Assembly: GCF_902829295.1 (NCBI RefSeq)
Contig: NZ_CADEPL010000019.1
Coordinates: forward strand, 106,333-170,332
From: Vogesella oryzae
GTDB taxonomy: Bacteria; Pseudomonadota; Gammaproteobacteria; Burkholderiales; Chromobacteriaceae
Length of the DNA stretch: 64,000 bases
Direction: 5' to 3'
Part shown: one piece after another, positions 48,500 to 62,530 of the stretch
Layout of the letters: each line of letters starts with the position of its first letter
Position numbering within the stretch: the stretch's first letter is position 1
Program-made: the position numbers and the translations under genes
The notes under the pieces: model-generated
Told to the model about the DNA's origin: nothing
The model's input: only the letters and a program-made list of their open reading frames with translations
Database searches by the model: none

Positions 48500-49266
48500 G
48501 AGTGTGCCGCTCCCAGGTAGGCTTCGATGACTTTAGGATCCTTGCGCACCACTTCCGGCACGCCTTCCGCGATTTTCTTGCCGTAGTCGAGCACGGCAAT
48601 GCGGTCGCACAGGCCCATCATCAACTTCACGTCATGTTCGATCAGCAGCACGGTGACGCCGTCGTTGCGGATCTTCTCCATCAGCGCCTTCAGACCCTCG
48701 GTCTCGCTCGGGTTCATACCGGCAGCCGGTTCGTCCAGTGCCAGCAGCTTCGGCTCAGTGGCCAGCGCACGGGCGATTTCCAGACGACGCTGGTGACCGT
48801 AGGACAGGTTGCGGGCACGTTCGTACGCCACATCCTCGATCCCCACATAACGCAGCAGCTCCCAGGCTTTGGCCTCGATCGCGGCTTCTTCCTGACGCAC
48901 AGACTTGGTACGCAGCACCGCGCCCAGGGCATTGGCCTTGGAGCGGATGTGGCGGCCAACCATCACGTTTTCCAGTGCCGTCATTTCGTGGAACAGACGG
49001 ATGTTCTGGAAGGTACGGGCAATACCGCCGGACACCACGATATGCGGAGGCGCACGGAACAGGTCGATACCGTCGAAAGTGAACTGGCCTTCATCCGGGG
49101 TGTACAGGCCGGTCAGCACGTTGAACAGCGTGGTTTTACCGGCACCGTTCGGGCCGATCAGACCGTAAATCTCGCCCTTGTTGATATGCAGGGCAACATT
49201 GTTGAGGGCATGCAGACCGCCAAAGCGTTTGTGGATGCCTTCGATTTTCAGCAGAACTTCAGCCAT
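48496..49266 (-). CDS. livG: Branched-chain amino acid ABC transporter ATPase LivG
   Basis: Second ATPase subunit, 256 residues. Walker A GPNGAGKTTLFNVL (about 38-51), signature NLSYGHQRRLEIARAL, Walker B LLALDEPAAGMNPSE, and the LivG-type C-terminus with DPKVIEAYLGAAHS. It pairs with LivF to energise LivHM. There is a 3-bp gap after livM and a 4-bp overlap with livF. Confidence 0.96.
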   Translation of the reverse strand: MAEVLLKIEGIHKRFGGLHALNNVALHINKGEIYGLIGPNGAGKTTLFNVLTGLYTPDEGQFTFDGIDLFRAPPHIVVSGGIARTFQNIRLFHEMTALENVMVGRHIRSKANALGAVLRTKSVRQEEAAIEAKAWELLRYVGIEDVAYERARNLSYGHQRRLEIARALATEPKLLALDEPAAGMNPSETEGLKALMEKIRNDGVTVLLIEHDVKLMMGLCDRIAVLDYGKKIAEGVPEVVRKDPKVIEAYLGAAHS

Positions 49267-49269
49267 GGC

Positions 49270-50328
49270 TTAACCTTTCTTGGCATCGTCAAACTCGGCC
49301 TGGCGTCGCTTGGACGGCCACATGCCTTCTGGGCGGGTCAGCATCATGACAACCATGGCCAGACCGAACAGCAGCATACGAGCGTTTTCCGGATCGACAA
49401 TCATGCGGCCAAAGGTGTGCATCTGCAGCGGGCCAATCACGTCGCGCAGGATTTCCGGCGCAATGGTCAGTACCACCGCCCCCAGAATCACGCCCGGGAT
49501 ATGCCCCATGCCGCCCAGCACCACCATGGCCAGAATCATGATCGATTCCAGCAGACTGAAGGACTCAGGAGAGATAAAGCCCTGGAAGGCCGCGAACAGA
49601 CCGCCTGCCACACCACCGGACAGTGCGCCCAGTGCAAAAGCCAGCAGCTTGATGTTGCGGATGTTCAGACCCATGGCGGAAGCGGCGATGTAGTCTTCGC
49701 GCATTGCCACCCAGGCACGACCGATACGGGAGTGCTGCAGGCGGGACACCATGATCACGACCAGCACGGTCAGTGCCAGGAACATGTAGTAATACAGGTG
49801 CACCGGGTTCAGGGTAAAGGAACCGATCTGGGTAACCTTGCCCAGCGAGAAGCCGGCAAACTGGATCGGATCCACCAGGTTGATACCCTGCGGGCCGTTG
49901 GTGATGTTGATCGGTGCGTTCAGGTTGTTCATGAAGATACGCACGATTTCACCGAAGCCCAGCGTCACGATGGCCAGGTAATCACCCTTCAGCTTCAGTA
50001 CCGGCGTCCCCAGCAGAATCCCGAACAGGGCGGCAAAGCCGGCACCCAGCGGAATGGTGATGTAGAACGGCAGGTGAATACCGAAGTGCGGCGAGCCCAG
50101 CAGCGCGAAGGTGTAGGCACCGACGGCATAGAAGGCGATAAAACCCAGATCGAGCAGGCCGGCAAAGCCCACCACGATGTTCAGACCCAGCGCCAGCATT
50201 ACATACAGCAGCGCAAAGTCGATGGTACGCACCCAGGCGTTACCCAGCGTGCCGCTGACCACGAAGGGCAGCACTGCCAGCACGATGGCCGAAGCCAGGA
50301 AGGTGCCGAGTTTCTTGTTGCTTGTCAT
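49270..50328 (-). CDS. livM: Branched-chain amino acid ABC transporter permease LivM
   Basis: Permease of 352 residues with about ten hydrophobic helices. It contains the LivM-type motif FYAVGAYTFALLGSP, GDYLAIVTLGFGEIVR (the coupling loop to the ATPase) and LSGGVAGGLFAAFQGFISPESFSLLESI. It lies 21 bp after livH in the operon. Confidence 0.95.
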   Translation of the reverse strand: MTSNKKLGTFLASAIVLAVLPFVVSGTLGNAWVRTIDFALLYVMLALGLNIVVGFAGLLDLGFIAFYAVGAYTFALLGSPHFGIHLPFYITIPLGAGFAALFGILLGTPVLKLKGDYLAIVTLGFGEIVRIFMNNLNAPINITNGPQGINLVDPIQFAGFSLGKVTQIGSFTLNPVHLYYYMFLALTVLVVIMVSRLQHSRIGRAWVAMREDYIAASAMGLNIRNIKLLAFALGALSGGVAGGLFAAFQGFISPESFSLLESIMILAMVVLGGMGHIPGVILGAVVLTIAPEILRDVIGPLQMHTFGRMIVDPENARMLLFGLAMVVMMLTRPEGMWPSKRRQAEFDDAKKG

Positions 50329-50349
50329 TAGTTGTGCTCCTACCTGGAC

Positions 50350-51279
50350 TTATGCGCGATCGGCAATCTTTTCGCCCAGCAGACCGGACGGGCGGAAGAT
50401 CAGCACCACGATCAGCACGGCAAAGGCGAAGATGTCCTGGTAGTTGGAACCCAGGAAACCACCCGTCAGGTCACCGATGTAACCGGCACCCAGACTTTCG
50501 ATGATACCCAGCAGGATACCGCCGGCTACCGCGCCACCCAGATTGCCGATACCGCCCAGCACCGCAGCAGTAAACGCCTTCAGGCCGATCATGAAGCCCA
50601 TGTAGTAGTGAGCCTGGTCATAGTTGGTTGCAACCATCACGCCGGCAACGGCACCCAGACCGGAGCCCATCACGAAAGTGGCGGAAACGATGGTATTGAC
50701 GTTCACCCCCATCAGACCGGCAACGCCCGGGTTCTGGCTGGTGGCGCGCATGGCGCGACCCAGTTTGGTCTTTTCGACCACCAGCAACAGACCGGCCATC
50801 AGCACCAGGCACAGGATCACGATCAGCACCTGCAGCTGGGTGATAGTGGCACCGAAGATGTCGATGGTGTCGTGGTTCAGAATCGGCGGGAACGGAATGT
50901 AGTTACGGCCCCAGATCAGGATGGCAACCTGCTGCAGCACGATGGACAGACCGATCGCGGTAATCAGCGGTGCCAGCTTGGGCGCATTGCGCAGCGGGCG
51001 GTAGGCCACGCGCTCGATGGTAAAGCCCAACAGCATGCACGCTGGAATGGCCACCATCAGGGCGATCAACACCATTGCACCACCCGGAAGGTGGATGCCG
51101 GCATTGGTCATGGCAGAGATGACGGTGATGGTAACCATGGCGCCAAACATCACCACTTCGCCGTGAGCGAAGTTGATGAGGCCCATGATCCCGTACACCA
51201 TGGTATAGCCGAGTGCGATCAGGGCATAAATGCTGCCCAGCACCAGACCATTCAGGATCTGTTGTACAAAAATGTCCAC
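50350..51279 (-). CDS. livH: Branched-chain amino acid ABC transporter permease LivH
   Basis: Permease of 309 residues. It has the typical start DIFVQQILNGLVLGSIYALIALG, the motif GLINFAHGEVVMFGAM and the ATPase-coupling segment near VAYRPLRNAPKLAPLI. The start is GTG at 51279, supported by AAGGAG about 9 nt upstream; the frame extends to 51348 without a ribosome site. It is the first gene of the operon. No solute-binding protein (LivJ/LivK) gene is adjacent, so one must be encoded elsewhere. Confidence 0.94.
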   Translation of the reverse strand: MDIFVQQILNGLVLGSIYALIALGYTMVYGIMGLINFAHGEVVMFGAMVTITVISAMTNAGIHLPGGAMVLIALMVAIPACMLLGFTIERVAYRPLRNAPKLAPLITAIGLSIVLQQVAILIWGRNYIPFPPILNHDTIDIFGATITQLQVLIVILCLVLMAGLLLVVEKTKLGRAMRATSQNPGVAGLMGVNVNTIVSATFVMGSGLGAVAGVMVATNYDQAHYYMGFMIGLKAFTAAVLGGIGNLGGAVAGGILLGIIESLGAGYIGDLTGGFLGSNYQDIFAFAVLIVVLIFRPSGLLGEKIADRA

Positions 51280-51501
51280 GGTGGGATCTCCTTTGGATGA
51301 ACGTCCCGACGGTTTTTTAGGGTTTATCCCTCTATTACCGCCTTGCATGCTTTATCGGCCAGACTGTCAACCAGACCGACAAGCCGAGCGGATTATGTAG
51401 GCGTATTCAATCGACTGTCAACGATAAAACCCTTAAAACCGGACGTTTTCCGACAAAATTTCCACAACACATAAGCAATTGATTTTATTATGTTTTATTG
51501 C

Positions 51502-51565
51502 AAAAAAAGAAAGCGCCACCGCCATGTTGCAGTGCAACCAAACGGGTTTTCGCGCTTTCTTTTTC
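51502..51565. terminator. Long nested stem-loop in the astB-livH gap
   Basis: Outer arms AAAAAGAAAGCGC and GCGCTTTCTTTTT (13 bp perfect) enclose a 35-nt loop that contains an inner hairpin GTTGC-AGT-GCAAC. Both strands end in a T run. It may be a second bidirectional terminator or a structured small RNA end. Confidence 0.55.
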
Positions 51566-51717
51566 ATAGCGTTACAAATTAAAAATTTTCGTATTTTTTC
51601 ATTCTGAAAACATATAGTTTCGGATACGAAAAGCAATGCGATCGTTTTCGCACCAATCACGGGCAAATCCACGCACCAATACTGTATACAATCGACCTTA
51701 TTCGATTTCGAAACATA

Positions 51718-51757
51718 AAAAAGCCGCCACACGACATTATCGTGCGGCGGCTTTTGC
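51718..51757 (-). terminator. Terminator of the arginine succinyltransferase operon
   Basis: On the minus strand AAAAGCCGCCGCACGA and TCGTGTGGCGGCTTTTTT pair (one G-T) around ATAATG. It lies 22 bp after the astB stop. Confidence 0.92.
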
Positions 51758-51778
51758 CTGAAAGATGACGCCAGACGC

Positions 51779-55609
<3,831 letters not shown>

Positions 55610-55613
<4 letters not shown>

Positions 55614-56647
55614 GCTGCTTTCCTCCCTGCTTCCGGCAGCAGTGGCACGACACAGGCTTGCTGGCCACTGGCGAGCGCCAAGACACGGGCGGTGTCCGGC
55701 GTAATGAACAACACATCGTCAACCAGCGCCGCACGGGCCTGGGTAACGGCAAATTCGCTGCTGCGATGATTGGAGATCAGCATCTCGACCTCGCCTTCCG
55801 GCAGCTCCGGCGTCACTTCCACCCGATGGATGCGCTGCTCGCGCAGGCTGAACAACTGGTCGACTTCGGCGGTCAGCACCGCGCCACCGTCGAAAATGTC
55901 GATGTAGTCGTCGGCCTCGAAACCTTCGCGGGTAAGGATGTTGAACGGGCGCTCGAAATCGGGGTGAATCTGGCCCACCGCGCTTTGCGCCTCATCCGGC
56001 AACAGCGGCACATAGATCGGGTAAGTCGGCATCAGCTCGGCAATAAAGGTCTTGCTGCGCTGGGCAAAGGCCTGCTCCACCTGCGCGAAGTCCATATTGA
56101 AGAAGCGGCGACCGATGGCGTTCCAGAACGGCGACTGGTCATCGCCATCCAGGATGCCCTGCATCTCGACCAGAATGCGGCGGCCGAAGCGCTCGCGGGC
56201 GGCCGCGATATACATCAGACGGGCACGCGACAGCAGCTCGTAGGCACGCAGCTGCTGCTTGGGAGCGCAGAAATAGCCGCACAGCTGCACCAGACCGGTC
56301 AGGTCGTGACACATGGTCAGCACATGGATGCGGTTATTCACCTTCAGCGCACGCGATGCATGCACCATGGTCTCGCTGCGGTAGCTGTAGAACGGCTCTT
56401 CAAAGCCAGCCGAAGCACTGATGGAAGCAGTGCCCACCACTTCGCCTTCGTCTTCCAGCACGAACATATAGTATTCGCGGCCGGTACCGGCGATGGCCTC
56501 GTGCTCGAACGCGCCGATCGAGGACTGGATTTTCTCGTAAAGCTTTTCGCGATTGTTCGGCAAACTGGTAACGCCGATCCCGCTATCTACCGCCATCTTC
56601 TCGATGACCGGCAGGTCGGAAATACGGACTGGGCGCACTGTCAGCAT
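55610..56647 (-). CDS. aruF: Arginine/ornithine N-succinyltransferase subunit (AruF)
   Basis: Companion subunit of the succinyltransferase, 345 residues. Its N-terminus LTVRPVRISDLPVIEKMAVDSGIGVTSLPNN aligns with the downstream paralogue, with CHDLTGLVQLCGYFCAPKQQLRAYELLSRARLMY in the core and DIFDGGAVL near the C-terminus. It comes 116 bp after aruC and overlaps aruG by 4 bp. The order C-F-G-D-B is that of Pseudomonas, where two subunits exist, unlike the single AstA of E. coli. Confidence 0.93.
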
Positions 56648-56763
56648 GACATGCCTCTCTCTCGTAAATATCCGGAATTCAGGCGCAGCGGCACCCGCCC
56701 TGCCGCCGGACTGGCAGCAGGGTTCCCCTGGATTGGAATGAATAGGTTAGACCGGAGGCGGGA

Positions 56764-58062
<1,299 letters not shown>

Positions 58063-58171
58063 TTAGGCTTGCATCGATTCTAATCGAATCTTTCGGCCAG
58101 ACCATATCCGCTATGCGACATGGCCTTACACTTTTTCAAGAGATATACAAGTGTGAACCAAAAACAAAAAA

Positions 58172-58852
58172 TCAAGCTATTTCAATGAGTTGCTGCAGCT
58201 TATTTGCATCCGGAATATGAATTTCCCTGCCGTCGACCACAATCTGTGCCTGCTCCGACAGTTTTTGCAGCACACGGGAGAAGGTTTCCGGCGTCAGGTT
58301 CAGCCGCGAGGCCATTACCTGCTTGTTCACCGGCAATGTCACCGCACCGGCGTGCTCGCCATCGCCCAGTGCCTGTAACAGATAACTCACCACTCGTGCC
58401 ACCGCGCCTTGCAGGCTGTAGCTGGCCACATCCTGCAACAAACCGTGCAGCCGCATCGACAAACCGGCCAGCATGCGGCGCGCCAACTGCGGATCGCCAT
58501 CCAGCAGCGACAACAGCGGCGGCGCCGGCACAAACAGCACCAGCGCATCTTCCAGCGCCTGCGCCATCACCGGGTAGCTGCCGCTCATGAACATGATCGC
58601 CTCGCCAAAGCTCTGGCCCGGATAGATGATCTCTACCACTTTCTCGCTGCCACTGCGCGACGACACACTGAGTTTTATCTTGCCGTAGACCAGCACGTGC
58701 ATGCCATCGCAGGCATCGCCGCGCTGGAACAGCACGCTGCCTTTGTCGTAGCGATGCTCGGTAGTGACACTGGCAATCTGCTGCAGATGCTCGGGCGAGC
58801 AGCTGGCAAACAGCGGCAGATGCTGCAGGAAACGGATGGCGGACGGTTGCAT
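58172..58852 (-). CDS. Crp/Fnr-family regulator, Dnr-like
   Basis: A 226-residue regulator. The N-terminal cyclic-nucleotide-binding-like beta roll (FQRGDACDGMHVLVYGKIKL, YPGQSFGEAIMF) precedes a long dimer helix and a C-terminal winged helix with NKQVMASRLNLTPETFSRVLQKL. The E-x-x-S-R recognition pattern is that of FNR-type factors. The N-terminal Cys cluster of FNR/Anr is missing, so it does not carry that oxygen-sensing [4Fe-4S] cluster. With the divergent nnrS gene this suggests a Dnr/Nnr-type nitric-oxide sensor. The ATG at 58852 has AGGAG upstream. Confidence 0.85.
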   Translation of the reverse strand: MQPSAIRFLQHLPLFASCSPEHLQQIASVTTEHRYDKGSVLFQRGDACDGMHVLVYGKIKLSVSSRSGSEKVVEIIYPGQSFGEAIMFMSGSYPVMAQALEDALVLFVPAPPLLSLLDGDPQLARRMLAGLSMRLHGLLQDVASYSLQGAVARVVSYLLQALGDGEHAGAVTLPVNKQVMASRLNLTPETFSRVLQKLSEQAQIVVDGREIHIPDANKLQQLIEIA

Positions 58853-58871
58853 GGTGGGGGCTCCTGATTTC

Positions 58872-58885
58872 TTGACGACTGTCAT
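58872..58885. promoter_or_regulatory. Candidate FNR/Dnr box
   Basis: TTGAC-GACT-GTCAT resembles the consensus TTGAT-N4-ATCAA (Dnr: TTGAT-N4-GTCAA), with a perfect TGAC/GTCA core. It lies between the divergent regulator and nnrS genes. Confidence 0.4.
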
Positions 58886-58954
58886 TCTCGCCAGTGCCGC
58901 TACAACCGACACTGGCCGTATCGCTAGTTCCGACTGTTAATAGCAGTTACCGTC

Positions 58955-60145
58955 ATGAGCCGCCATACACCATTAGAGCTAATCACCCGCGCCCCGCATC
59001 GCACCGGCTTCGTGCCGGGCATCGCCGCCGCCGCCCTGCTGACCCTGGCCTGGGCCGCCGAACTTGGCCTGCGCCTGGCCGGCGGCAGCGTTGCCACCAG
59101 TATTGCCGTTTCGCAGGCACACGGCCTGCTGATGCTGTACGGCATCTTCCCGTTCTTCATGTGCGGCTTCTGCTATACCGCGGTGCCGCGCTGGCTGAAT
59201 GTCGACGCCCCCGCTGCGCGCAGTTTTGTCACCATGCCGCTGTTGTTGCTGGCCGGCGTACTGTGCTGGCTGGTCGGTCTAAGGCTTGGCAGCAGCTGGT
59301 TGTTGGCCGGCACTGCCGCACAGTTGGCCGCATTCAGCGGGCTGATCGCCACCCTCGGCGCCATGATCCGCCGCAGCACCGTGGCCGACAAACAGCACGC
59401 CCGCTGGGTGGTGGCCGGTTTCGCGCTGGCGGCCACCGGGCTGATATTTGCCCTGCTGTGGCTGAGCGGGTTGCTCGCCAACGGCTGGTGGTGGACGCGG
59501 CATATCGCGCTCTATGGTTTTCTGCTGCCGGTCTTTCTGACAGTCACCCACCGCATGCTGCCGTTTTTCAGCAGCAGCGTACTCAAGCCCTACACCGTGT
59601 GGCGGCCTTACTGGCTGTTGCAACTGTGGCTTGCCGGCAGTGTGCTGCACGGCGCCTTGGGTATTGCCCTGCTGCCACAGTGGCCGCTCGATCTGCTGCT
59701 GGCCGCATTGTTCGGCTATACCAGCTGGCGCTGGCAGCTGCGCCGCAGTCTGGCGGTTCCGCTGCTGGCGATGTTGCACCTGGCCTTTGCCTGGCTGGCG
59801 CCCGCCTTCCTGCTGCAGGCCCTGTCCGGCCTCGGCTGGATCTCGCCGCTGGCCGGGCTGCACGCCATCACCATCGGTTTCTTCATCACCATGCTGGTCG
59901 GTTTTGCGTCGCGCGTGATGCTGGGACACTCCGGACGACCGCTACAGGCCTCGCCGGCACTGTGGCGGGTGTATCTGCTGCTGCATGCGGTAGCGGTACT
60001 GCGGGTGGCGGCAGACATCGCCACCGGTGCGGCCAACCTGTTGCTGGCAGTAGCCGCGATTCTGCTGGCTCTGCTTTTTGCCGGCTGGCTGCAGCTGGGC
60101 ACGCCGTGGCTGCTGCGCCAGCGGGTAGACGGCAAGGAAGGCTAG
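58955..60145 (+). CDS. nnrS: NnrS family haem-copper membrane protein
   Basis: A 396-residue integral membrane protein with about twelve hydrophobic helices. Conserved histidines lie in SQAHGLLMLYGIFPFFMCGF (about 47-66), TVTHRMLPFFSSSVL, LHAITIGFFITMLVGFASRVMLGHSGRPLQA. These match the NnrS family, which protects against nitric oxide and reactive nitrogen species and is induced by NO in Vibrio and Rhodobacter. It is divergent from a Dnr-like regulator. No nitrite or nitric-oxide reductase is in the window, so the NO source may be external or encoded elsewhere. Confidence 0.9.
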   Translation: MSRHTPLELITRAPHRTGFVPGIAAAALLTLAWAAELGLRLAGGSVATSIAVSQAHGLLMLYGIFPFFMCGFCYTAVPRWLNVDAPAARSFVTMPLLLLAGVLCWLVGLRLGSSWLLAGTAAQLAAFSGLIATLGAMIRRSTVADKQHARWVVAGFALAATGLIFALLWLSGLLANGWWWTRHIALYGFLLPVFLTVTHRMLPFFSSSVLKPYTVWRPYWLLQLWLAGSVLHGALGIALLPQWPLDLLLAALFGYTSWRWQLRRSLAVPLLAMLHLAFAWLAPAFLLQALSGLGWISPLAGLHAITIGFFITMLVGFASRVMLGHSGRPLQASPALWRVYLLLHAVAVLRVAADIATGAANLLLAVAAILLALLFAGWLQLGTPWLLRQRVDGKEG

Positions 60146-60253
60146 GACACCCACTGCGCATAGTTTCGGCTGGCGCGTTCATTGAAATAACATCTACGCT
60201 GAGGAAGAGTTACAGTAAAGTGGCGCCTAGCCGCAAACCGACAGGAGAACATC

Positions 60254-61237
60254 ATGACCGAGGCCACTTTGCTGATCGTCGAAGACAGCCAGAGCCAATG
60301 CGCCCTGTATCGCAACCTGTTCGACACGCAATACAGCCTGCGCTTTGCGGCCAACGGTCAGGAGGCGCTGGCGAGCGTGGCGCAGCAGCAGCCGGACGCG
60401 ATCCTGCTGGATGTCGAGATGCCGGACATGGACGGTTATGCCGTCTGCAGCCAGCTGCGTGCTGCCGGCCATGAGATGCCGATCCTGTTTGTTTCCGCCC
60501 ACAGCCAGCTGGAAGACCGCCTGCAAGGCTACGATGCCGGTGGCAACGACTTTCTAAGCAAACCGATAGACGGCCGCGAGATGCTACTGAAGGTGGCGCT
60601 GGCGCTGCGCAGCGTGGCAGAAAAGCGCGAGCTGCAACAAAGCGGCCAGCACGCGTTTTCCGCCGCCATGACCGCGATGAGCGCGATGTCGGAAATGGGC
60701 GTGCTGATCGAATTCATCCGCAACGTCTCCAGCCTCGCCAGTTATGGCGACATCGCCACTGCCGTCTGCAACACGCTGGAATCCTTTGGCCTGCACGGCT
60801 GCGTGCAGGTATACGGCAGCAACGGCGAAACCCTGCACTCCACCGATGGCCATGCCAGCGAGCTGGAAGCCAGCATCATCGCCAATGCCCGCACCCTGTC
60901 GCACATCTATTCCAGCGGCAGCAATACCTCGTTCAACTACCCGCACTGCTGCCTGATCGTGCGCGACATGCCGCTGGATGACGAAACCCGCTGCGGCCGC
61001 CTGCGCGACCACCTGGCGATTCTGGCCGAAGTCGCCGCCACCCGCGCCCAGGCGCTGGACGAACTACAACGCGAACTCGGCAGCCTGCAGCGCCAGCTGG
61101 ATGCCCTCAATGCTGCCGTCCTTGCCCTGCGCCGCGAGCTGCCCGCCAGCAGCGCCAGCATCGGGCTCAGCAGCCAGCAGCAACAGCAACTGGCCCGCCT
61201 GTTCGACCAGCAGCTGGTAGCACAACACAAGTCCTGA
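60254..61237 (+). CDS. Response regulator with no recognised output domain
   Basis: A 327-residue protein. The N-terminal REC domain (about 5-120) has the acidic pair ED at 10-11, phosphoacceptor D53 in ILLDVEMPDMDG and Lys in FLSKPID. The middle (about 140-260) looks like a degenerate GAF-like module, with NTLESFGLHGCVQVYGSNGE and CCLIVRDMPLDDE. The C-terminal ~60 residues are a Gln/Leu-rich coiled coil ending in LARLFDQQL. No GGDEF, EAL, HD-GYP or HTH is seen. It may signal through protein contact, as in chemotaxis-type or phosphatase-linked regulators. No kinase is adjacent. Confidence 0.85.
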   Translation: MTEATLLIVEDSQSQCALYRNLFDTQYSLRFAANGQEALASVAQQQPDAILLDVEMPDMDGYAVCSQLRAAGHEMPILFVSAHSQLEDRLQGYDAGGNDFLSKPIDGREMLLKVALALRSVAEKRELQQSGQHAFSAAMTAMSAMSEMGVLIEFIRNVSSLASYGDIATAVCNTLESFGLHGCVQVYGSNGETLHSTDGHASELEASIIANARTLSHIYSSGSNTSFNYPHCCLIVRDMPLDDETRCGRLRDHLAILAEVAATRAQALDELQRELGSLQRQLDALNAAVLALRRELPASSASIGLSSQQQQQLARLFDQQLVAQHKS

Positions 61238-61411
61238 GTTTCCGTCACACGCTAGCCGCTAGCCGCAACGACAGATACCCGCTCGTCACAAAGCCTTGCC
61301 AGACATGGCTGGCAGCCATTTTCACGTAGTCGCGCAACTACACTAAAACCGCCTTGCCTGCCGCTTTGGGCTAGGGTAAAAGCTGGTTTCCACTTGTTTG
61401 CGAGACTTGTC

Positions 61412-62461
61412 ATGTCTGCCCCGCTGAATGTCGCCCTGGTGGGTTACGGCTATGCCGGCCGCACCATCCACGCCCCGCTGATCAAGGCCAGCCCGCGCCT
61501 GAAACTGCACACCATCGTCAGCAGCAAGAGCGAGCTGGTGCAAGCCGAACACCCGGGTGTCCACATCGCCAGCGATACGCTGCAGGCACTGGCCGATCCG
61601 CAGGTAGATCTGGTGGTGATTGCCAGCCCGAACGACAGCCACTTCATCCATGCCGATTGCGCGCTGGGCGCCGGCAAGCATGTGGTGGTAGACAAGCCGT
61701 TCACGGTACCGCTGGATGAAGCACAGCGGCTGATTGTGCGGGCGCGGCGTCACCAGCGCCTGCTGTCGGTGTTCCACAACCGCCGCTGGGATGCCGACTT
61801 CCTCACCGTGCAGCAACTGTTGGCCGCCGGCACCCTGGGTGACATCACCCTGTTCGAGTCTCGCTTCGAGCGCTATCGCCCGCAGGTACAGGTTCGCTGG
61901 CGCGAATCCGACGTTGCCGGTGGCGGCCTGTGGTATGACCTCGGCCCGCACTTGCTGGATCAGGCACTGCAGCTGTTCGGCACCCCGCGCGCCATTCATG
62001 CCGACCTGGCAGCACAGCGCCAGGGCGCGGTGACTACCGACTACTTTCATGTCCAGCTGCGCTACCCGCGCCTGCGGGTACGGTTGTCCGGCAGCTGCCT
62101 GATCAGCGGCGGCTCGCCGCGCTTTGCCGTGCACGGCACCACCGGCAGCTTTGTGAAATACGGACTGGACACGCAGGAAGCGATGCTCAAGCGCGGCGAA
62201 CAGCCGGGTGACCATGGCTGGGGCGATGACAGCCTGCATGGCATGCACTACTGGCAACAGGACGGCGAAGAACACGGCGCCGCCTACCCGACCACGCCCG
62301 GCGACTACCGCCGCTTTTACGACGGCGTTGCCGCCTCCATTCTCGACGGCGCACCCAATCCGGTGTCGGGCGAGCAGGCAGCAGAAGTCATGCGCCTGAT
62401 CGAACTGGGTGTCGCCAGCGCCCGCAGCGGTCAGGAGCTGGCAGTCAGCCCCGGCTATTGA
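61412..62461 (+). CDS. Gfo/Idh/MocA-family oxidoreductase
   Basis: NAD(P)-dependent oxidoreductase of 349 residues. The Rossmann motif VALVGYGYAGRTIHAPL is at about 8-24, with the family's E/DKP motif as VVVDKPFTVP near 95-104 and the C-terminal GGGLWYDLGPHLLDQALQLFG (catalytic His region) near 170-190. The ATG at 61412 is chosen as the family start. Close relatives (YdgJ/YvaA-type) act on sugars or inositols; the substrate is unknown. It stands alone. Confidence 0.9.
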   Translation: MSAPLNVALVGYGYAGRTIHAPLIKASPRLKLHTIVSSKSELVQAEHPGVHIASDTLQALADPQVDLVVIASPNDSHFIHADCALGAGKHVVVDKPFTVPLDEAQRLIVRARRHQRLLSVFHNRRWDADFLTVQQLLAAGTLGDITLFESRFERYRPQVQVRWRESDVAGGGLWYDLGPHLLDQALQLFGTPRAIHADLAAQRQGAVTTDYFHVQLRYPRLRVRLSGSCLISGGSPRFAVHGTTGSFVKYGLDTQEAMLKRGEQPGDHGWGDDSLHGMHYWQQDGEEHGAAYPTTPGDYRRFYDGVAASILDGAPNPVSGEQAAEVMRLIELGVASARSGQELAVSPGY

Positions 62462-62530
62462 GCCAGCCGCTGGCGATCTCGCCATAGGGATGCCATCGCC
62501 GTGCGGCCAACCTTTTCCCCGGCGCGGCCG

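Larger units (their letters stand above)
51280..51778. other. Gene-free AT-rich gap between astB and livH
   Basis: This 499-bp gap holds no convincing gene; a 99-codon minus-strand frame at 51433-51732 has no ribosome site or family resemblance and spans the terminators. From right to left it contains the ast operon terminator (51718-51757), a long nested stem-loop (51502-51565), and the presumed livH promoter region (about 51300-51480), which is AT-rich. Confidence 0.65.

Noticed and set aside
48502..50331. 609-codon plus-strand frame opposite livG and livM
   Set aside because: The composition is extreme in His and Gln, as expected for the antisense of high-GC coding DNA; the minus-strand genes are unmistakable ABC subunits.
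51433..51732. 99-codon minus-strand frame in the astB-livH gap
   Set aside because: No ribosome site or recognisable motif, and it covers the ast terminator and the nested stem-loop.
58076..58090. GATTC-N5-GAATC dyad upstream of aruC as an ArgR box
   Set aside because: It does not fit the TGAAT-type ArgR half-site pattern or the Pseudomonas ArgR motif well, and the arms are only 5 bp.
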